A DNA stretch of 64,000 bases from Bagarius yarrelli (GCA_005784505.1 VCAZ01000025.1:6163682-6227681); one strand, 5' to 3'; numbered from the stretch's first letter, positions 11,786 to 25,505 are shown. The notes: generated by a model from the letters alone, not told the origin. Made by a program: numbers and translations.

Positions 11786-13100
11786 TAATATCTAATAGGC
11801 ATGATACTCTCTCACTTTTCTTAAACCTGACATGATAAAAATTGCTATTCCTTGTTGTTTCTTCTAGGCTAAAGAAGCAGGAAACCCAGCAAGCACACAA
11901 TAAGAGGATCATCATGTCAAACAGTCAGCAGGCTCTGGTTTCCATCAGAGGTTTGGAAGAATCAGTGGAAAAAACATGAGACTTTCCATCTCATTTTTAT
12001 TTTCTCCGTCTTCAATACCATTAATTCGTCTTTTACATCCTCTATCCATGAGGTTTAAGAAGCACATACTGGCGTGATATCTTTTCCAGAAGACGGGACA
12101 GATGAATCGAAAGTTACAATTCTTTCCTGTTTCTTAACAATCTGTCAAACATAGATCTTGCCATTAAACAGAAACAGTTGTGGTAAGATTCGTTTCGGGT
12201 TCCAGTGATAAATTAAAGAACTGAAAGAAAGCTAAAAGGAAAATGGAGAATAAGGTGTGAAGCGAAATTTCTTGCAAGGAATTTCGCAGCGATGTGGAAG
12301 CACATGGCTTTGTGTCCTGTTGAGAGAGTAAATTGCCTGTGTCTGTGAGACGAAACACACTCTTAACTCCCAAGCACAGTTAATTTACTGGACCAGAAAT
12401 CCAGACGAGAACATCAATATGTCACTTGCAAATGGTAATGTAACACACGATCTGCTAGACCGGGCTTCGGTCCATTGGCAGACTGAAAGAAAGAATGTGA
12501 GAAATAAAGTAGTGCTTAGAGAGGTTGGAGCTCAAAAATTTGATCTTTATGGTTAACTCCTCTGTATATCCTGCCTCCCTGAATTCCGGATCCTGTACTC
12601 TGGTATCAGTTGCTTCGACAAAAACAAACAGCAAAGAAAAGCTTTCCACTGCTCCACCCGGTTCACCCGGTTCTGGTTGGAAAGAGGAATCCTCCTGTAC
12701 TTTTGCTGACACAAACTGATCCTCGAAGTGTATTAAAGATATCAGAGTCTATGCTGATGCAGCGCAGGCCCCTCTCCCCCACTCAACACTTCCAACCGCC
12801 ACGTCACATGACTCTTAGGCTGAGGTTTCACAACACACACTCTCAGAAGCTGAGCCAGAGGCAAAGCAAGAACAAGATCAAGAGGAAGGTCGGGTTTCCT
12901 TCAAATCCGAGTTTTCCCAGAATGCCCTTGCTGGGATTTGTAGGTTTTTATATAACTAGCTGAAGATCCTGTTCTGGATTGAATTAAAGGCTTTTGTTTC
13001 TCTTGTCAGCAGCGGAATGTTAATGGCATCATCAAAGGACGCCAGGAACACCCCACCTGACTATTGTGGTCCTTTCATTGTGTGCCACTACAAAGCCAAG

Positions 13101-13124
13101 TACACACACACACACACACACACA
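13101..13124. repeat. (CA)n microsatellite
   Basis: Uninterrupted CA run of 12 copies. Confidence 0.9.
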
Positions 13125-13530
13125 TGCTTATATGTTACAGATCCATCGCTAAGGATGCACCGATTCGTTTATGCACATTGCCCAAACAGATACTTTGGAG
13201 TCTGGGATCTTTAAAAGAATCCCTGAGGTAATCTCAGACATGGCACCTGAGCTGAGACGCTTTCTCAAATATTGATGGTCAATGGTTCTCTAAAAGTCGG
13301 AGGGATTAAACTTTTTTCCTGTGATCAACTAACACAGGTTAGTTGGTTTTAACACCAGGTTTCAGCAGGACTAAAGACTAAGTCTACTAAAGACGCTGAT
13401 TGAATCTCAGCATTCTAGAATTATGTTACATGTTTAAGCTTCATTCTTATCGAAATAAAGTTTATTGCAATCCAATATGATATCGTTTATCGGACCTGGC
13501 CCAAACAACAACCTTTTACAGATGATGCGG

Positions 13531-13904
13531 TAGGGCTGTGTAAAATATCGATACAGTTAACTGTCTGGAACTAGTGTATCGATATTCTAACCCTGTAGTA
13601 CTGATACCCGTTTTAATAACCTTTTAAACTAATTCACGTTACTTTTAATATTTAATTGAAACCCTTAATGCGTGTCAAACTATTTCCCACCCCACTCCTG
13701 TAGTCAGCGCTCACTCATACGGCCATTGTCAAGGCATGGCGGGAATAAGACTTATTTGCCGTATTTTAGCTATTTGTTTTATGTATTTTTTAAAATGTAT
13801 TGCTATAAATATTGCATTGCTACCTATCATGATATATTCTACTGTGACACGTATCGTGTGTGATATGTATATTATCACGAGGTCCGGGTCAATACACAGC
13901 CCTA
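13531..13904. mobile_element. hAT-like MITE
   Basis: Ends are exact inverted repeats (tagggctgtgta at 13,531 and tacacagcccta to 13,904) around an AT-rich, noncoding 374-bp body. The inverted symmetry extends imperfectly into the flank (atgcgg against ccgcat), and I cannot see a clean 8-bp target duplication. Confidence 0.7.
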
Positions 13905-15238
13905 CTCCGCATTGAACATGCTGCAGTAATCCACTCGCACATTAACATTGCGATATGCAACATCACTTTTACGTTGCAATATGTATCTATCCGATACCTG
14001 ATCCTCATCCAATAATGACAGCCTTTTACAAACTCTACAAGCATCAGGTGAAACATGGAGCCATTGCTCGACGTGCAGACGTATCGAAACCAAAAGTCTA
14101 GAATAGAATCGACTGCATAGGAAAGCCATATCGTTACCCTTAGCGAAAGAACGAAACATTAATACATTACCAACTACAATATCCGTTCCTAGAAGCTGCT
14201 CCTTATTTCCTTCTGCTGCTTTGCAGATGTTTGCACACATCTACAGACCTATTACCCTAACACTCAGAAACCCAAAAGACTTTCTAAAACATCAGCAGGG
14301 GAAATAAAGTCGTTGACACGAGGCACTGAAAGCTACAGATGAAGTCGGAAACAAACGCCGCCACACATGTCCTCTGCGGAGGAGGCACATCCGATTCAGC
14401 CCAAGTTTCTGAAGAAAAGTAGCAGTAGTGGCAGCAACAGCTTGTGCCCCGCTGGAGAATCGAGGCACACAGTCGCCGCACCGCCTCCTACTCACTTCTC
14501 ACTTAGCAGGGCTTTGGGCCTCCCAGCATGCACCTTGGTGCGGTGCTCCAGCCCCACTACCACTGACAGAGCCGGAGCTTGGTGGTGGGTGTATTCTGCA
14601 GAGGTTTACAGGCTTGCAGAGAAATGCAGACTGCCAAGGTTTAGATATAATGCTGGGGAGACTCAGCATAAGGAAGAGCTTGTTAAGAATTGGCAAATGA
14701 AACATCGGTGCTGACAGACGGGCGATCGCACAAAACGAAAATAACACCACAGCATCTGATATATGTGGAAGTGGAACGCAATGTCATCTTTTTATCCTTC
14801 CCGAATTCTGATGTTGTTGTGTTTTGAGATGCTTTTTTTGCTCAACACAGTCGTACAGAGTGGTGATTTGTTTTACGGCGGTTTCTCTTTATAGAGAAAC
14901 CTCCAGATATTATAATGCATAAAAATATCAGAAGCGTTTGTAATATTCTAAACCACCATTACCAAAAACTCTACTTCATAAAAAGATTAAAGTTAAAGTG
15001 GAAATCCCAAATCTCTTTTCGGTAATGATTAACTAAGATCAATAGACCTGTGGTGAACTTGTAAATACACTATTTCAACACTTTTTTAGAATAAATCAGC
15101 CATTTGTTCAGTTTATAATAATAATTTTTAAAGTCGACTACATTTGTACTGCAATTAGACCTGAATTTGGCCAAAATTTGGCCACATCTGTGGTTTGTAG
15201 GTTATTGGAGACCGCTGCTTTAACTCAATTGGGTTCAT

Positions 15239-15241
<3 letters not shown>

Positions 15242-15320
<79 letters not shown>
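15242..15320. repeat. (AT)n microsatellite
   Basis: About 79 bp of AT dinucleotide with one G interruption. Confidence 0.95.
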
Positions 15321-15330
<10 letters not shown>

Positions 15331-15441
15331 TTATTATATTATTAGATAATATTATAATCATTTAGCTACACTTATTGTAGGGAAAGTGTAGGAAAATAGA
15401 AAAAATATGACAATTCAAATTTTATGGCGAATAAATTATAA

Positions 15442-15444
<3 letters not shown>

Positions 15445-15490
<46 letters not shown>
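15445..15490. repeat. (TG)n microsatellite
   Basis: Uninterrupted TG run of 23 copies. Confidence 0.95.
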
Positions 15491-15491
<1 letters not shown>

Positions 15492-15966
15492 ATTTTTAAA
15501 TCCTAGTGGGGACTTTTTGACCATGCATTTTGCAAAAATGAATTAATGAATGAATTAACTACATTAATAATCATGAAGGTCCTCAGACACATAGTGACAC
15601 ACAAGCATTTGTGTACTGTATGTATATGTGTGTGTGGGGGGGGGTGTTTGTTTCAATATGTGGCCATGCTGATTAAATATGCATAAGAAGGAAGCATGCA
15701 ATAGACTTAAGATGGAACGCTGTGTAAGTTTACAAGCACATTCATGATTCTGTACTTCGACAACAATCCACCTGATCTTAAGATCAACTTTAATCACTAT
15801 AATCACTAATCAAAAAACAGCTTGGGTGGAAAACAAACATCGGGTACCTGCTAATAGCATGTTTTATTTTTAATAAAAAAATAAAAATGCTAAAACAAAA
15901 TGTTCATACTCTTAGCTACAGCACATACTGTACTTTATCACTACTTTTATCATTATGCATCTTTGC

Positions 15967-18900
15967 ACCATCCATAACTATCTATCCTTACACTTCCCTC
16001 TATTCCATCCATATTTACTCTGTATTTACTGTATTATACATCTATAACTATCTATCCTTACACTTCCCTCTATTCTATTCTAATCCATATTTACTCTGTA
16101 TTTACTCTATTATATATCCATAACTATCTATCCTTACACTTCCCTCTATTCCCTCCATATTTACTCTGTATTTACTGTATTATATAGCTATAACTATCTA
16201 TCCTTACACTTCTCTCTATTCCATCCATATTTTACTCTGTATTTACTGTATCATACATCCATCATAACTATCTATCCTTACACTTCTCTCTCTATTCTAT
16301 CCATACTTACTCTGTATTTACTGTATTATACATCCATAACTATCTATCCTTACACTTCTCTCTATTCTATCCATATTTACTCTGTATTTACTGTATTATA
16401 CATCCATAACTATCTATCCTTACACTTCTCTCTATTCTATCCATATTTACTCTGTATTTACTGTATTATACATCCATAACTATCTATCCTTACACTTCTC
16501 TCTATTCTATCCATATTTACTCTGTATTTACTGTATCATACATCCATAACTATCTATCCTTACACTTCTCTCTATTCCTATCCATATTTACTCTGTATTT
16601 ACTGTATTATACATCATCCATAACTATCTATCCTTACACTTCTCTCTATTCCATCCATATTTACTCTGTATTTACTGTATTATACATCCATAAACTATCT
16701 ATCCTTACACTATCTCATCTATTCTACATATTTACTCTGTATTACTGTATCATACATCTATAATCCTATACTATCTGTTTTACATCTTCCTATCTATTCC
16801 CTATCATCCATATTACTCTGTATTTACTGTATCATACATCCATAACTATCTATCCTTACACTTCTCTCTATTCTATCCATCCATATTTACTCTGTATTTA
16901 CTGTATTCACACATCCATAACTATCTATCCTTACACTTCTCTCTATTCCATCCATATTTACTACTCTGTATTTACTGTATCATACATCCATAACTATCTA
17001 TCCTTACACTTCTCTCTATTCTATCCATATTTACTCTGTATTTACTGTATTATACATCCATAACTATCTATCCTTACACTTCTCTCTATTCTATCCATAT
17101 TTACTCTGTATTTACTGTATTACGTATACATCCATAACTATCTATCCTTACACTTCTCTCTATTCTATCCATATTTACTCTTGTATTTACTGTATTCATA
17201 CATCCATAAACTATCTATCCTTACACTTCTCTCTATTCTATCCATATTTACTCTGTATTTACTGTATTATACATCCATAACTATCTATCCTTACACTTCT
17301 CTCTATTCTATCCATATTTACTCTGTATTTACTGTAATTATCACATCCATAACTATCTATCCTTACACTTCTCTCTATTTTCTATCCATATTTACTCTGT
17401 ATTTTACTGTATCAGATATACATCCATAACTATCCTATCCTTACACTTCTCATCCTATTCTATCCATATTTACTCTGTATTTACTGTAATATACATCCAT
17501 AACTATCTATCCTTACACTTCTCTCTATTCCATCCATATTTACTCTGTATTTACTGTATTATACATCCATAAACTATCCTATACCTTTACACTTCTCTCT
17601 ATTATATCCATATTTACTCTGTATTTACTGTATTATACATCCATAATATCTATTACACTTCCCTCTACATCCATAACTATCTATCCTTACACTTCTCTCT
17701 ATTCTATCCATATTTACTCTGTATTTACTGTATTATAAATCCATCCATAACTATCTATCCTTACACTTCTCTCTATTCTATCCATATTTATTTACTCTGT
17801 ATATTTACTGTATTATTTACATCCATAACTATCTATCCTTACACTTCTTCTCTATTCCATCCATATTTACTCTGTATTTACTGTATTATACATCCATAAA
17901 CTATCTATCCTTACACTTCTCTCTATTCTATCCATATTACTCTGTATTTACTGTATTATACATCCATAACTATCTATCCTTACACTTCTCTCTATTCTAT
18001 CCATATTTACTCTGTATTTACTGTATTATACATCCATAACTATCTATCCTTACACTTCTCTCTATTCCTATCCATATTTACTCTGTATTTACTGTTATCC
18101 ACCTTCCTCTATTCATCCATAACTTCTATCCTTACACTTCTATACACTTCCTCTATTCTATCCATATTTACTCTGTATTTACTGTATTATACATCCATAA
18201 CTATCTATCCTTACACTGCTCTTATTCTATCCATATTTACTCTGTGTATTTCCTGTATCATACATCCATACTATCTATCCTTACACTTCCTCTATTCTAT
18301 CCATATTTACTCTGTATTTACTCTTATACATCCATAACTATCTATCCTTACACTTCTCTCTATTCTATCCATATTTACTCTGTATTTACTGTATTATACA
18401 TCCATAACTATCTATCCTTACACTCTTCTCTCTATTCTATCCATATTTACTCTGTATTTACTGTAACACACATCCATAAACTATCTTATCCTTACATCCT
18501 TCTTCTTATCTAGTCTATCCATATTTACTCTGTATTTACTGTATCATACATCCATAACTATCTATCCTTACACTCCACTTCTCTCTATTCTATCATAGTT
18601 TCTCTGTATTCTATCTTATCATTACTCTGTAATTTCCTGTATTATTATCCATAACTATCTATCTCTTACCTTCTATCTATTCCATCCATATTTACTCTGT
18701 ATTTACTGTATTATACATCCATAACTATCTATCCTTACACTTCTCTCTATTCTATCCATATTTACTCTGTATTTACTGTATCATACATCCATAACTATCT
18801 ATCCTTACACTTCTCTCTTCTTCTATCCATATTACTCTGTATTACTGTACACATCCATAAACTATCTGCATCCACTATCTCTCATTTATCCATATTACTC

Positions 18901-20668
18901 TGTATTTACTATATCATACATCCATAACTATCTATCCTTACACTTCTCTCTATTCTATCCATATTTACTCTGTATTTACTGTATTATACACACACATCCA
19001 TAACTATCTATCCTTACACTCTCTCTCTATTATATCCATATTTACTCTGTATTTACTGTATCATACATCCATAACTATCTATCCTTTACACTTCTCTCTA
19101 TTCCTATCCATATTTACTCTGTATTTACTGTATTATACATCCATAACTATCTATCCTTACACTTCTCTCTATTCTATCCATATTTACTCTGTATTACTGT
19201 ATCACACATCCATAACTATCTATCCTTACACTTCTCTCTATTCTATCCATCTTTACTCTGTATTACTGTATAACATCCATAACTATCTATTCCTTACACT
19301 TCTCTCTATTTATCCATATTTACTCTGTATTTACTGTATCATACATCCAATAACTATCTATCCTTACCACTTCTCTATATCCCATATTTACTCCTGTATT
19401 TACTGTATCATACATCATAACTATCTATCCTTACACTTCTCTCTATTCTATCCATATTTACTCTGTATTTACTGTATTATACATCCATAACTATCTATCC
19501 TTACACTTCTCTCTATTCTATCCATATTTACTCTGTATTTACTGTATCATACATCCATAACTATCTATCCTTACACTTCTCTCTATTCTATCCATATATT
19601 TTACTCTGTATTTACTGTATCACAATCCATAACTATCTATCCTTACATCGATCTATTCTATCCATATTTACTCTGTATTTACTGTATCATACATCCATAA
19701 CTATCTATCCTTACACTTCTCTCTATTCCATCCATATTACTCTGTATTTACTGTATCATACATTCATAACTATCTATCCTTACAATTCTCTCTATTCCAT
19801 CCATATTTACTCTGTATTTACTGTATTATACATCCATAACTATCTATCCTTACACTTCTCTCTATTCCATCCATATTTACTCTGTATTTACTGTATTATA
19901 CATCCATAACTATCTATCCTTACACTTCTCTCTATTCTATCCATATTTACTCGTATTTACTGTTATCTATACATCCATATTTATCTATCTGTACACTTAT
20001 TTATATCATTCCATCCATTTACTGTATACTACATACATCCATAACTATCTATCCGTACACTTCTCTCTATTCTATCCATATTTACTCTGTATTTACTGTA
20101 TCATACATCCATAACTATCTATCCTTACACTTCTCTCTATTCTATCCATATTTACTCTGTATTTACTGTATTATACATATCCATAACTATCTATTATCTT
20201 ACACTTTCCCTCTATTCTATCCATATTTACTCTGTATTTACTGTAATATACATCCATAACTATCTATCCTTACACTTCTCTATTCTATCCATATTTACTC
20301 TGTATTTACTGTATTATACATCCATAACTATCTATCCTTACACTTCTCTCTATTCTATCCATATTTACTCTGTATTTACTGTATTATACATCCATAACTA
20401 TCTATCCTTACACTTCTCTCTATTCTATCCATATTTACTCTGTATTTACTGTATTATACATCCATAACTATCTATCCTTACACTTCTCTATTCCATCCAT
20501 ATTACTCTGTATTTACTGTATATACATCCATAACTATCTATCCTTACACTTCCCTCTATTGCCTATCCATATTTACTCTGTATTTACTGTATTATACATC
20601 CATAACTATCTATCCTTACACTTCTCTCTATTCCATCCATATTTACTCTGTATTTACTGTATTATACA
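15967..20668 (+). repeat. 4.7-kb tandem array of a 70-bp unit
   Basis: About 67 head-to-tail copies of a 70-bp unit that begins acatccataactatctatc and ends ctgtatttactgtattat. Identical units are spaced exactly 70 bp, for example ccatatttac at 16,371 and 16,441. Units near 16.3-16.6, 17.0-17.3, 19.4-19.6 and 20.2-20.5 kb are almost identical, while the middle has many 1-5 base indels and truncated units. The array runs straight into a LINE 3' end at about 20,770-20,990 on the same strand, so the unit probably arose in that element's 3' region. Open reading frames here are by-products of the stop-poor unit. Confidence 0.95.
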
Positions 20669-20990
20669 TACACTTGTATGTATATATCCATTATGTCATT
20701 CTTTGCCTGCTATAAATGTATCATACTATATATACCTTTATAGATACCATATATAGACACTACTGCACCTTCTGTAAATTATTTACCCTCACCTCTGTAA
20801 TTATCTACCTCATACCCTTATTTATTACCCTGCTATTTATTGTTAATAAGCCATATATGCACTTCTGGTTAGATGCTAACTGCATTTCATTGGCTCTGTA
20901 CATGTACCTTACACAATGACAATAAAGTTGAATCTAATCTAATCTAATCTAAACCCTAATCTAATCTAATTTTCCAACAGTATAGTGCTA
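20669..20990 (+). mobile_element. LINE 3' end with an (AATCT)n tail
   Basis: From ctgctatttattgttaataag through cacttctggttagatgctaa to caataaagttgaatct followed by AATCT pentamers. The same 3' end recurs at 35,551-35,791 (plus) and 52,921-53,110 (minus), each with the pentamer tail. A shared 3' end with a short-repeat tail and variable 5' truncation is the hallmark of non-LTR retrotransposition (family knowledge). Confidence 0.8.
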
Positions 20991-22057
20991 CATACAGAGG
21001 ACTGTTAAATAATTTTTAACCTTTAGTTTTTCAAGGGTTATAGCCAAAAAATTGAAGCAAAGCTTAGCAGATCTACTGATGGTCGGAGAATTACGCTACA
21101 CATAATGTGGATTATATTATGAAGATTTACGGTATGAAGACTCCGAAAACACATAGTACTTAAGTACGTACAACATTTAAGTAGGTACATACTTCCCGAA
21201 TGCTAAAATAGTACGTCTTGTATTGTAAGGTTACGGGTAGTATGAATTAAATTTGTACGTACTACATCCGCCATTGCTCGGTTTTATTTAAAAGCTGGAA
21301 GATACCCTATCAGATGAGGCTGGAGTAGGGGAAGGTCTGATGATTTTGTATCACCTACCCTTTTATCGCAAAAATACACCTAAACACCAGGGGTAGCTGA
21401 AAAACAAGCGAACAAACTAACTTAAAGAAACATGGGTTACGTAGCTGCTCCATGAACATGCCGCTTTTGTCTATGCCAGTTCTGCATGTCATGTAGGAAG
21501 GAATACTTCTAATGAGATGGTTTTTTTAGCTAACCAGGCCTTATTGTAACAGATCAAACCAAACGATAGAGAGATGTTTGCTGCAGTCCAATCCTTTCTA
21601 CATGCTACATCATTCCAGTACATTAAACATCGTCTATCGCCTCAATATTGCTGTTGTCCAAGTCTTTGCACGCAGCCCTGAGGATCCAGTTTCTGAAGAT
21701 ATTCTACAGTTATAGCCGGTCACACCTTTGAAAAATGTCAGTGTTGCAATCTGGTAATAACTGAAAGCAGGTGATCGATCATGTTAAAAAGAAGGCTGGA
21801 GGAAAAAGAGAGCACATTTCTAGCTAAACATAAATCAGACAGTGAGAGCTGAGGGTGTTTCTGCTACAAAGTGCTCTCAGAGGAGCTGAGTCTTCAAGCG
21901 CTGCTAGCGCTAATGCTAGAGTTATCATAAAGTAAGAAAACATGCTGGATTGGGAAATTGCATGCACTCAGGCAAAGACCAGGTTAGCAGGATAATGAGG
22001 TAATAGGCAACAGAATGGGGTTTACATGGAAAATATTTTCTAATTATGCAGTTGTGG

Positions 22058-22148
22058 GATGGGAGCCTTGCTCAGGGGCCCCAGCAGTGGTAAAATGGTG
22101 CTGTTGGTAATTGATCCCATGATCATCAAGCCTACAATCTGTAGTTTT
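22058..22148 (-). mobile_element. tRNA-derived SINE, reverse, fragment
   Basis: Reverse body motif (cttgctcaggggcccc) with agcagtgg and a decayed B box. Both ends are eroded. Confidence 0.55.
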
Positions 22149-22269
22149 TTCTTAGGTAAATGAGCAGAACTGGAGGGATCCTGGATATAGAGGGTTTGGT
22201 GAAGTTATAGTGAAGGGATATTTGTATGCTGTCGTTCCCCAACTCTTTACGTTCACTCTTGTTGGTTGA

Positions 22270-22678
22270 TGGTGGTGTGGCGGACAGGCTCTTATCCCAG
22301 GCTCTTATTCCTGCCCCTTATTCTTGCATTTAAGGAGCTTCAAGGATGGATTGGGACTCACTCTGCTCCGCTGACCCAAGACTACAGTTTAAATTCATCT
22401 GGTGACCATTACAATATGCTGTAATTAACTAAAACATGAGGTGTCACCCAGATGAGGACAGGTTCCCTCTTGGGTTCCTTCTTGATTCCTCTTAAGGTTT
22501 CTTCCTACTTTATTTCAGGGAGTTTTTTTCCTTGCTACAGTCGCCACCAGCTTGCTTAATAGGGACAAACTTACACTTTTTCACTGTTACTGCATTCTGT
22601 GTACAGCTGCTTTGAGACAATTTCTATTGTTAAAAAACGCAAAACAAATAAAACTGAATTAAAATTCATCTGATTATT
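22270..22678 (+). mobile_element. common teleost retroposon 3' segment
   Basis: Contains agatgaggacaggttccctc, cctcttaaggtttcttcct, cagggagttttt, agctgctttgagacaattt and an ending acaaataaaactgaatt. I recognise this block as a very common interspersed repeat of catfish and other teleosts ending in a short AATTGAA-type tail; I do not assign a class. Confidence 0.65.
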
Positions 22679-22811
22679 AGTTTATCACCACTGAACTACC
22701 GTTATATAGTATATAAAGTGAACTATTGGTACACATCATCTGTTTTCTGACACATTCGATTTCCTATTTAGTTTCATTCTTCCTCCTGTACGGACCTTTA
22801 ATCTTATCTAC

Positions 22812-23145
22812 GTATTTCCATCATGTGACTGTTGGGATTTGATCATTCTGTCACAATAGTATTAGTAAGATCAGACACTAAGGTTGAGGTGAGGAGTGAG
22901 AAGGTCTGGGGTGCAGTCAGGGTTCCAGTTCATCCCAAATGTGTTTATTGCGTTCAGTTCACTCACTCCAACCAGAACCGTTATGATCATGGAGCTTGGG
23001 GGGTTTGTGCACAGGTGCATTGTCATGCTGGAACAGGGTTTGAGTTCTATTAAAGGGAATAACGGAATGATACCATGTCCGTAAACATTCTGTGTGCTTC
23101 CTATCTGGCACGGTGTCCACAAATGTTTGGATATATAGTGTAATG
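22812..23145 (-). mobile_element. Tc1-like transposon remnant
   Basis: Same family and orientation as 10,528-10,925: the reverse strand holds the decayed transposase segment (antisense to tttgtgcacaggtgcattg and catgctggaacagggtttg) and ends with cggtgtccacaaatgtttgg. No intact frame. Confidence 0.7.
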
Positions 23146-23361
23146 ACGGTTCGATTATTCAGTACTTAAAAATAATTAATGAAACTGAAATGAGTAACTG
23201 GAGTGTAACGGAATCATAAAGCCTCGTACAGCCCAATGCTAAAAGCCTGTTTTCCCTCCAGATTCCCCTCACTGTGTAAAAGCACTGCAGGTCAGATGGA
23301 GTAATCTCGCCATCCAGCTTGGCCAGACTCCAAGCCGTGTCTATCATCTCTTGGGATGCCC

Positions 23362-23385
23362 CGTGTGTGTGTGTGTGTGTGTGTG
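23362..23385. repeat. (GT)n microsatellite
   Basis: About 12 GT copies. Confidence 0.9.
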
Positions 23386-24016
23386 CACGTTTGCTATGAA
23401 GCTGCCACATTTTCTGCCTCTCTTCCCGCAGTGGAGCAGCAGGACGGAAGGTAAGGACAGGAGCCAGCACGTGTGAGGTCACACCAGGGTTTCAGGGAGG
23501 TGTCCAGACACGCTCGGTGCTTGGTGTGTTTTTGATGAGAAGGTAACCATTTCTACACGAGTCTCCACGTTTCTATCAATCGAGTGAATTTTCTTCACTC
23601 CAAAAAAACTGGTCCTGAATATAATTGTTTTAAATTATTATCAGGGTTATTTTGGCCGTTATCCAATAAGGACGAATCATCAGTGAGAAAATCTTCCAAA
23701 TGGATGGAGATCAGAGGAAACACATGGATAATATTTTATGTCCATTTTTAATTAATTCACTTTTAGTTTTCGAGAGCGCATTTGATGGGCAAACATGAGA
23801 CGTGTGATATTTGATAAACAACATAAATGTTCTATGCCAGCAGTTCTATCTGTTTTGCCAGTCACCGGCCGCTCAGTTCAGATCTCAGAGCTGCTAGAAA
23901 TATACAGGAGATCCAGTGAATAGAAAAAAATATCCATTCAAATATCAAGCCAACAGTTTTATTAAACAAATCCTTGGAGAATTTTTCTTTTTAGCTGTGC
24001 AAAAGAAATAAAAAAA

Positions 24017-24040
24017 GTGTGTGTGTGTGTGTGTGTGTGT
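24017..24040. repeat. (GT)n microsatellite
   Basis: About 12 GT copies, roughly 220 bp beyond the donor of adamts2-like exon 2, inside intron 2. Confidence 0.9.
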
Positions 24041-24261
24041 TGCTGTCGCTTAGCGACCTCTCAGGGTGTATGCCAGGGCAAAAAACACACAATGAGCTGA
24101 TGGTTTGTGATAAAAGAGGGAAGGCGAGTGACCCGAATGGGCTGGAGGGTGCCAAAACTTTTATCTCAATAAGACTATATACACCCATTTTGCAGAATCG
24201 AAATAAACGAATACTAACGAGAACTCAACGTGTTTCATCGTGTTCCATTTCAAAGACTCAC

Positions 24262-24641
24262 CAGGCCGTCACAGTTGCTAATAGCCACCGAAGTGTCTGG
24301 TATGTTGGTAACATGGCCCACATACAAGCATTCGCTTGGCAAGAGTGGCTCGGTCCGGGTTTGGTTATCCTCCTCGTGCCACTCCAGGGTCGCTCCCGGG
24401 GCCACCAATCGTGAATTGCGCCTTAAACGCATGTGGAACTCCTGTCCGAAAACGCTGACATTGTAAAAGATAGTCTCGTGGTGCTCAGGCCCTCTGTGCT
24501 CTTGAGCGTCTCTCCGCCTGCGCCGATGTTGCAGCCCACTCAGACGGTCAGCCGAGACGGCGTGGGAGAGGAAGCGTCCATTGGTGTCTACGCTCGCCGG
24601 CTTTACCATAGCGTACTCCTTTAAGACATGCTGCAGTGAAT
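24262..24641 (-). CDS. adamts2: ADAMTS2-like procollagen N-proteinase, exon 2 (prodomain)
   Basis: This 380-nt exon encodes residues 30-156. The C-terminal part has the signature prodomain run of the ADAMTS2/3/14 group: IFYNVSVFGQEFHMRLR, LVAPGATLEWHE, RTEPLLPSECLYVG and SVAISNCDGL. Residues 69-73 are five arginines followed by aspartate, a possible furin-type site inside the propeptide; whether it is used is unknown. The acceptor is at atgacag|ATTCAC and the donor at GGCCTG|GTGAGT. The frame enters needing one base, which exon 1 supplies, and leaves in phase 0 into exon 3. Asn in the sequon NVS (within FYNVSVF) may be glycosylated. Wording is closer to ADAMTS2 (LVAPGAT, RTEPLL, CLYVG) than to ADAMTS3. 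Confidence 0.92.
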
Positions 24642-25333
24642 CTGTCATATTCACAAACACAGACATGCAAAGTCAATATACAGCTATCAGGTTAGTGCAT
24701 CAATCAATAAGGGGCAGTTGACGCTATAAAGGCGTTAGGAGCGGCGAGCAGAGTGATCAAATGCAGACCGAATGCAACTTCTAGCCGTCTGGTGCATTCC
24801 TGACCCTCAGAGGAACGCCAAGTTTCCGTCAGTGTGCAGGCGAGTCTCTGGCCCCATGCATATGCAAGTGAACTTCACCTCAAGAGAAAAGGTGCAAAAG
24901 CACAGCCTGCTGAAGGGCTGCACACTTGTTTATTTCAGCCTTCACTTCCTTTTCAGAAGCAGTGACACTAATGCCTGAGTTTTATGCTGAATATTAAAAG
25001 GCAGAAACACTGCCTCCGTCAGCTCTTTCACCTCCAGCCAGCAACCTCATGGAGATCTCAGCCAGTCTGAAGTGTCAGCCAGATGAACACAAAGTTACCC
25101 GGCCAAAAAAAAAACGCACTCAGTGCATGCGATTTTGCTTTATTCTCATTTTATAATTATTATTTTAGATAAAAGTTTAGGGGCTTATTTTAACTCAGGG
25201 GTTCGTGTTAATGATGGTGAGAATGACAAATAGGAGAGAAAAAAAAGTTAAAAGACACGGAAAAGGTTGCTGACATTCAGGGCATTGCCCCTAGATCGCA
25301 CGCGCTTAATGTTATTTATTAAATGCCTGCGAT

Positions 25334-25364
<31 letters not shown>

Positions 25365-25505
25365 TTTTTGCGCAAGAGTTGCATGAAAGCTGGTAAGATT
25401 TTTGCGGATTATTTGAAGGATCTCTTTGATCTCTCGGCACTCCAGACATAAAGTACACATCAATAGTGAAACCCGATTAAACAAGGAGAAAACATGGACA
25501 CATAC
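24642..25505 (-). other. intron 1 of the adamts2-like gene
   Basis: 864-bp intron between a GTATGT donor after exon 1 and the acceptor of exon 2. It contains a (TTTA)n microsatellite at 25,332-25,367 and nothing else I recognise. Confidence 0.8.
25332..25367. repeat. (TTTA)n microsatellite
   Basis: About nine TTTA copies. Confidence 0.9.

Larger units (their letters stand above)
2637..24261 (-). other. intron 2 of the adamts2-like gene (21.6 kb)
   Basis: No exon-like sequence with ADAMTS similarity was recognised here. The content is repetitive: SINEs, hAT MITEs, two Tc1-like remnants, microsatellites, a 4.7-kb tandem array with a LINE tail, and a perfect hairpin. Stretches such as 2,640-4,130, 5,290-7,840, 11,130-11,620, 11,790-13,090, 13,910-15,230 and 20,990-22,050 show nothing I can name. 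Open reading frames in them (for example 3,296-3,940) show no recognisable protein. Confidence 0.75.

Noticed and set aside
15967..20668. Regular array as a possible CRISPR
   Set aside because: The whole unit repeats without variable spacers, and the context is a vertebrate intron.
15887..20919. Several ORFs of 65-89 codons on the plus strand
   Set aside because: They are translations of the 70-bp tandem unit, change frame at each unit and show only a periodic low-complexity peptide.
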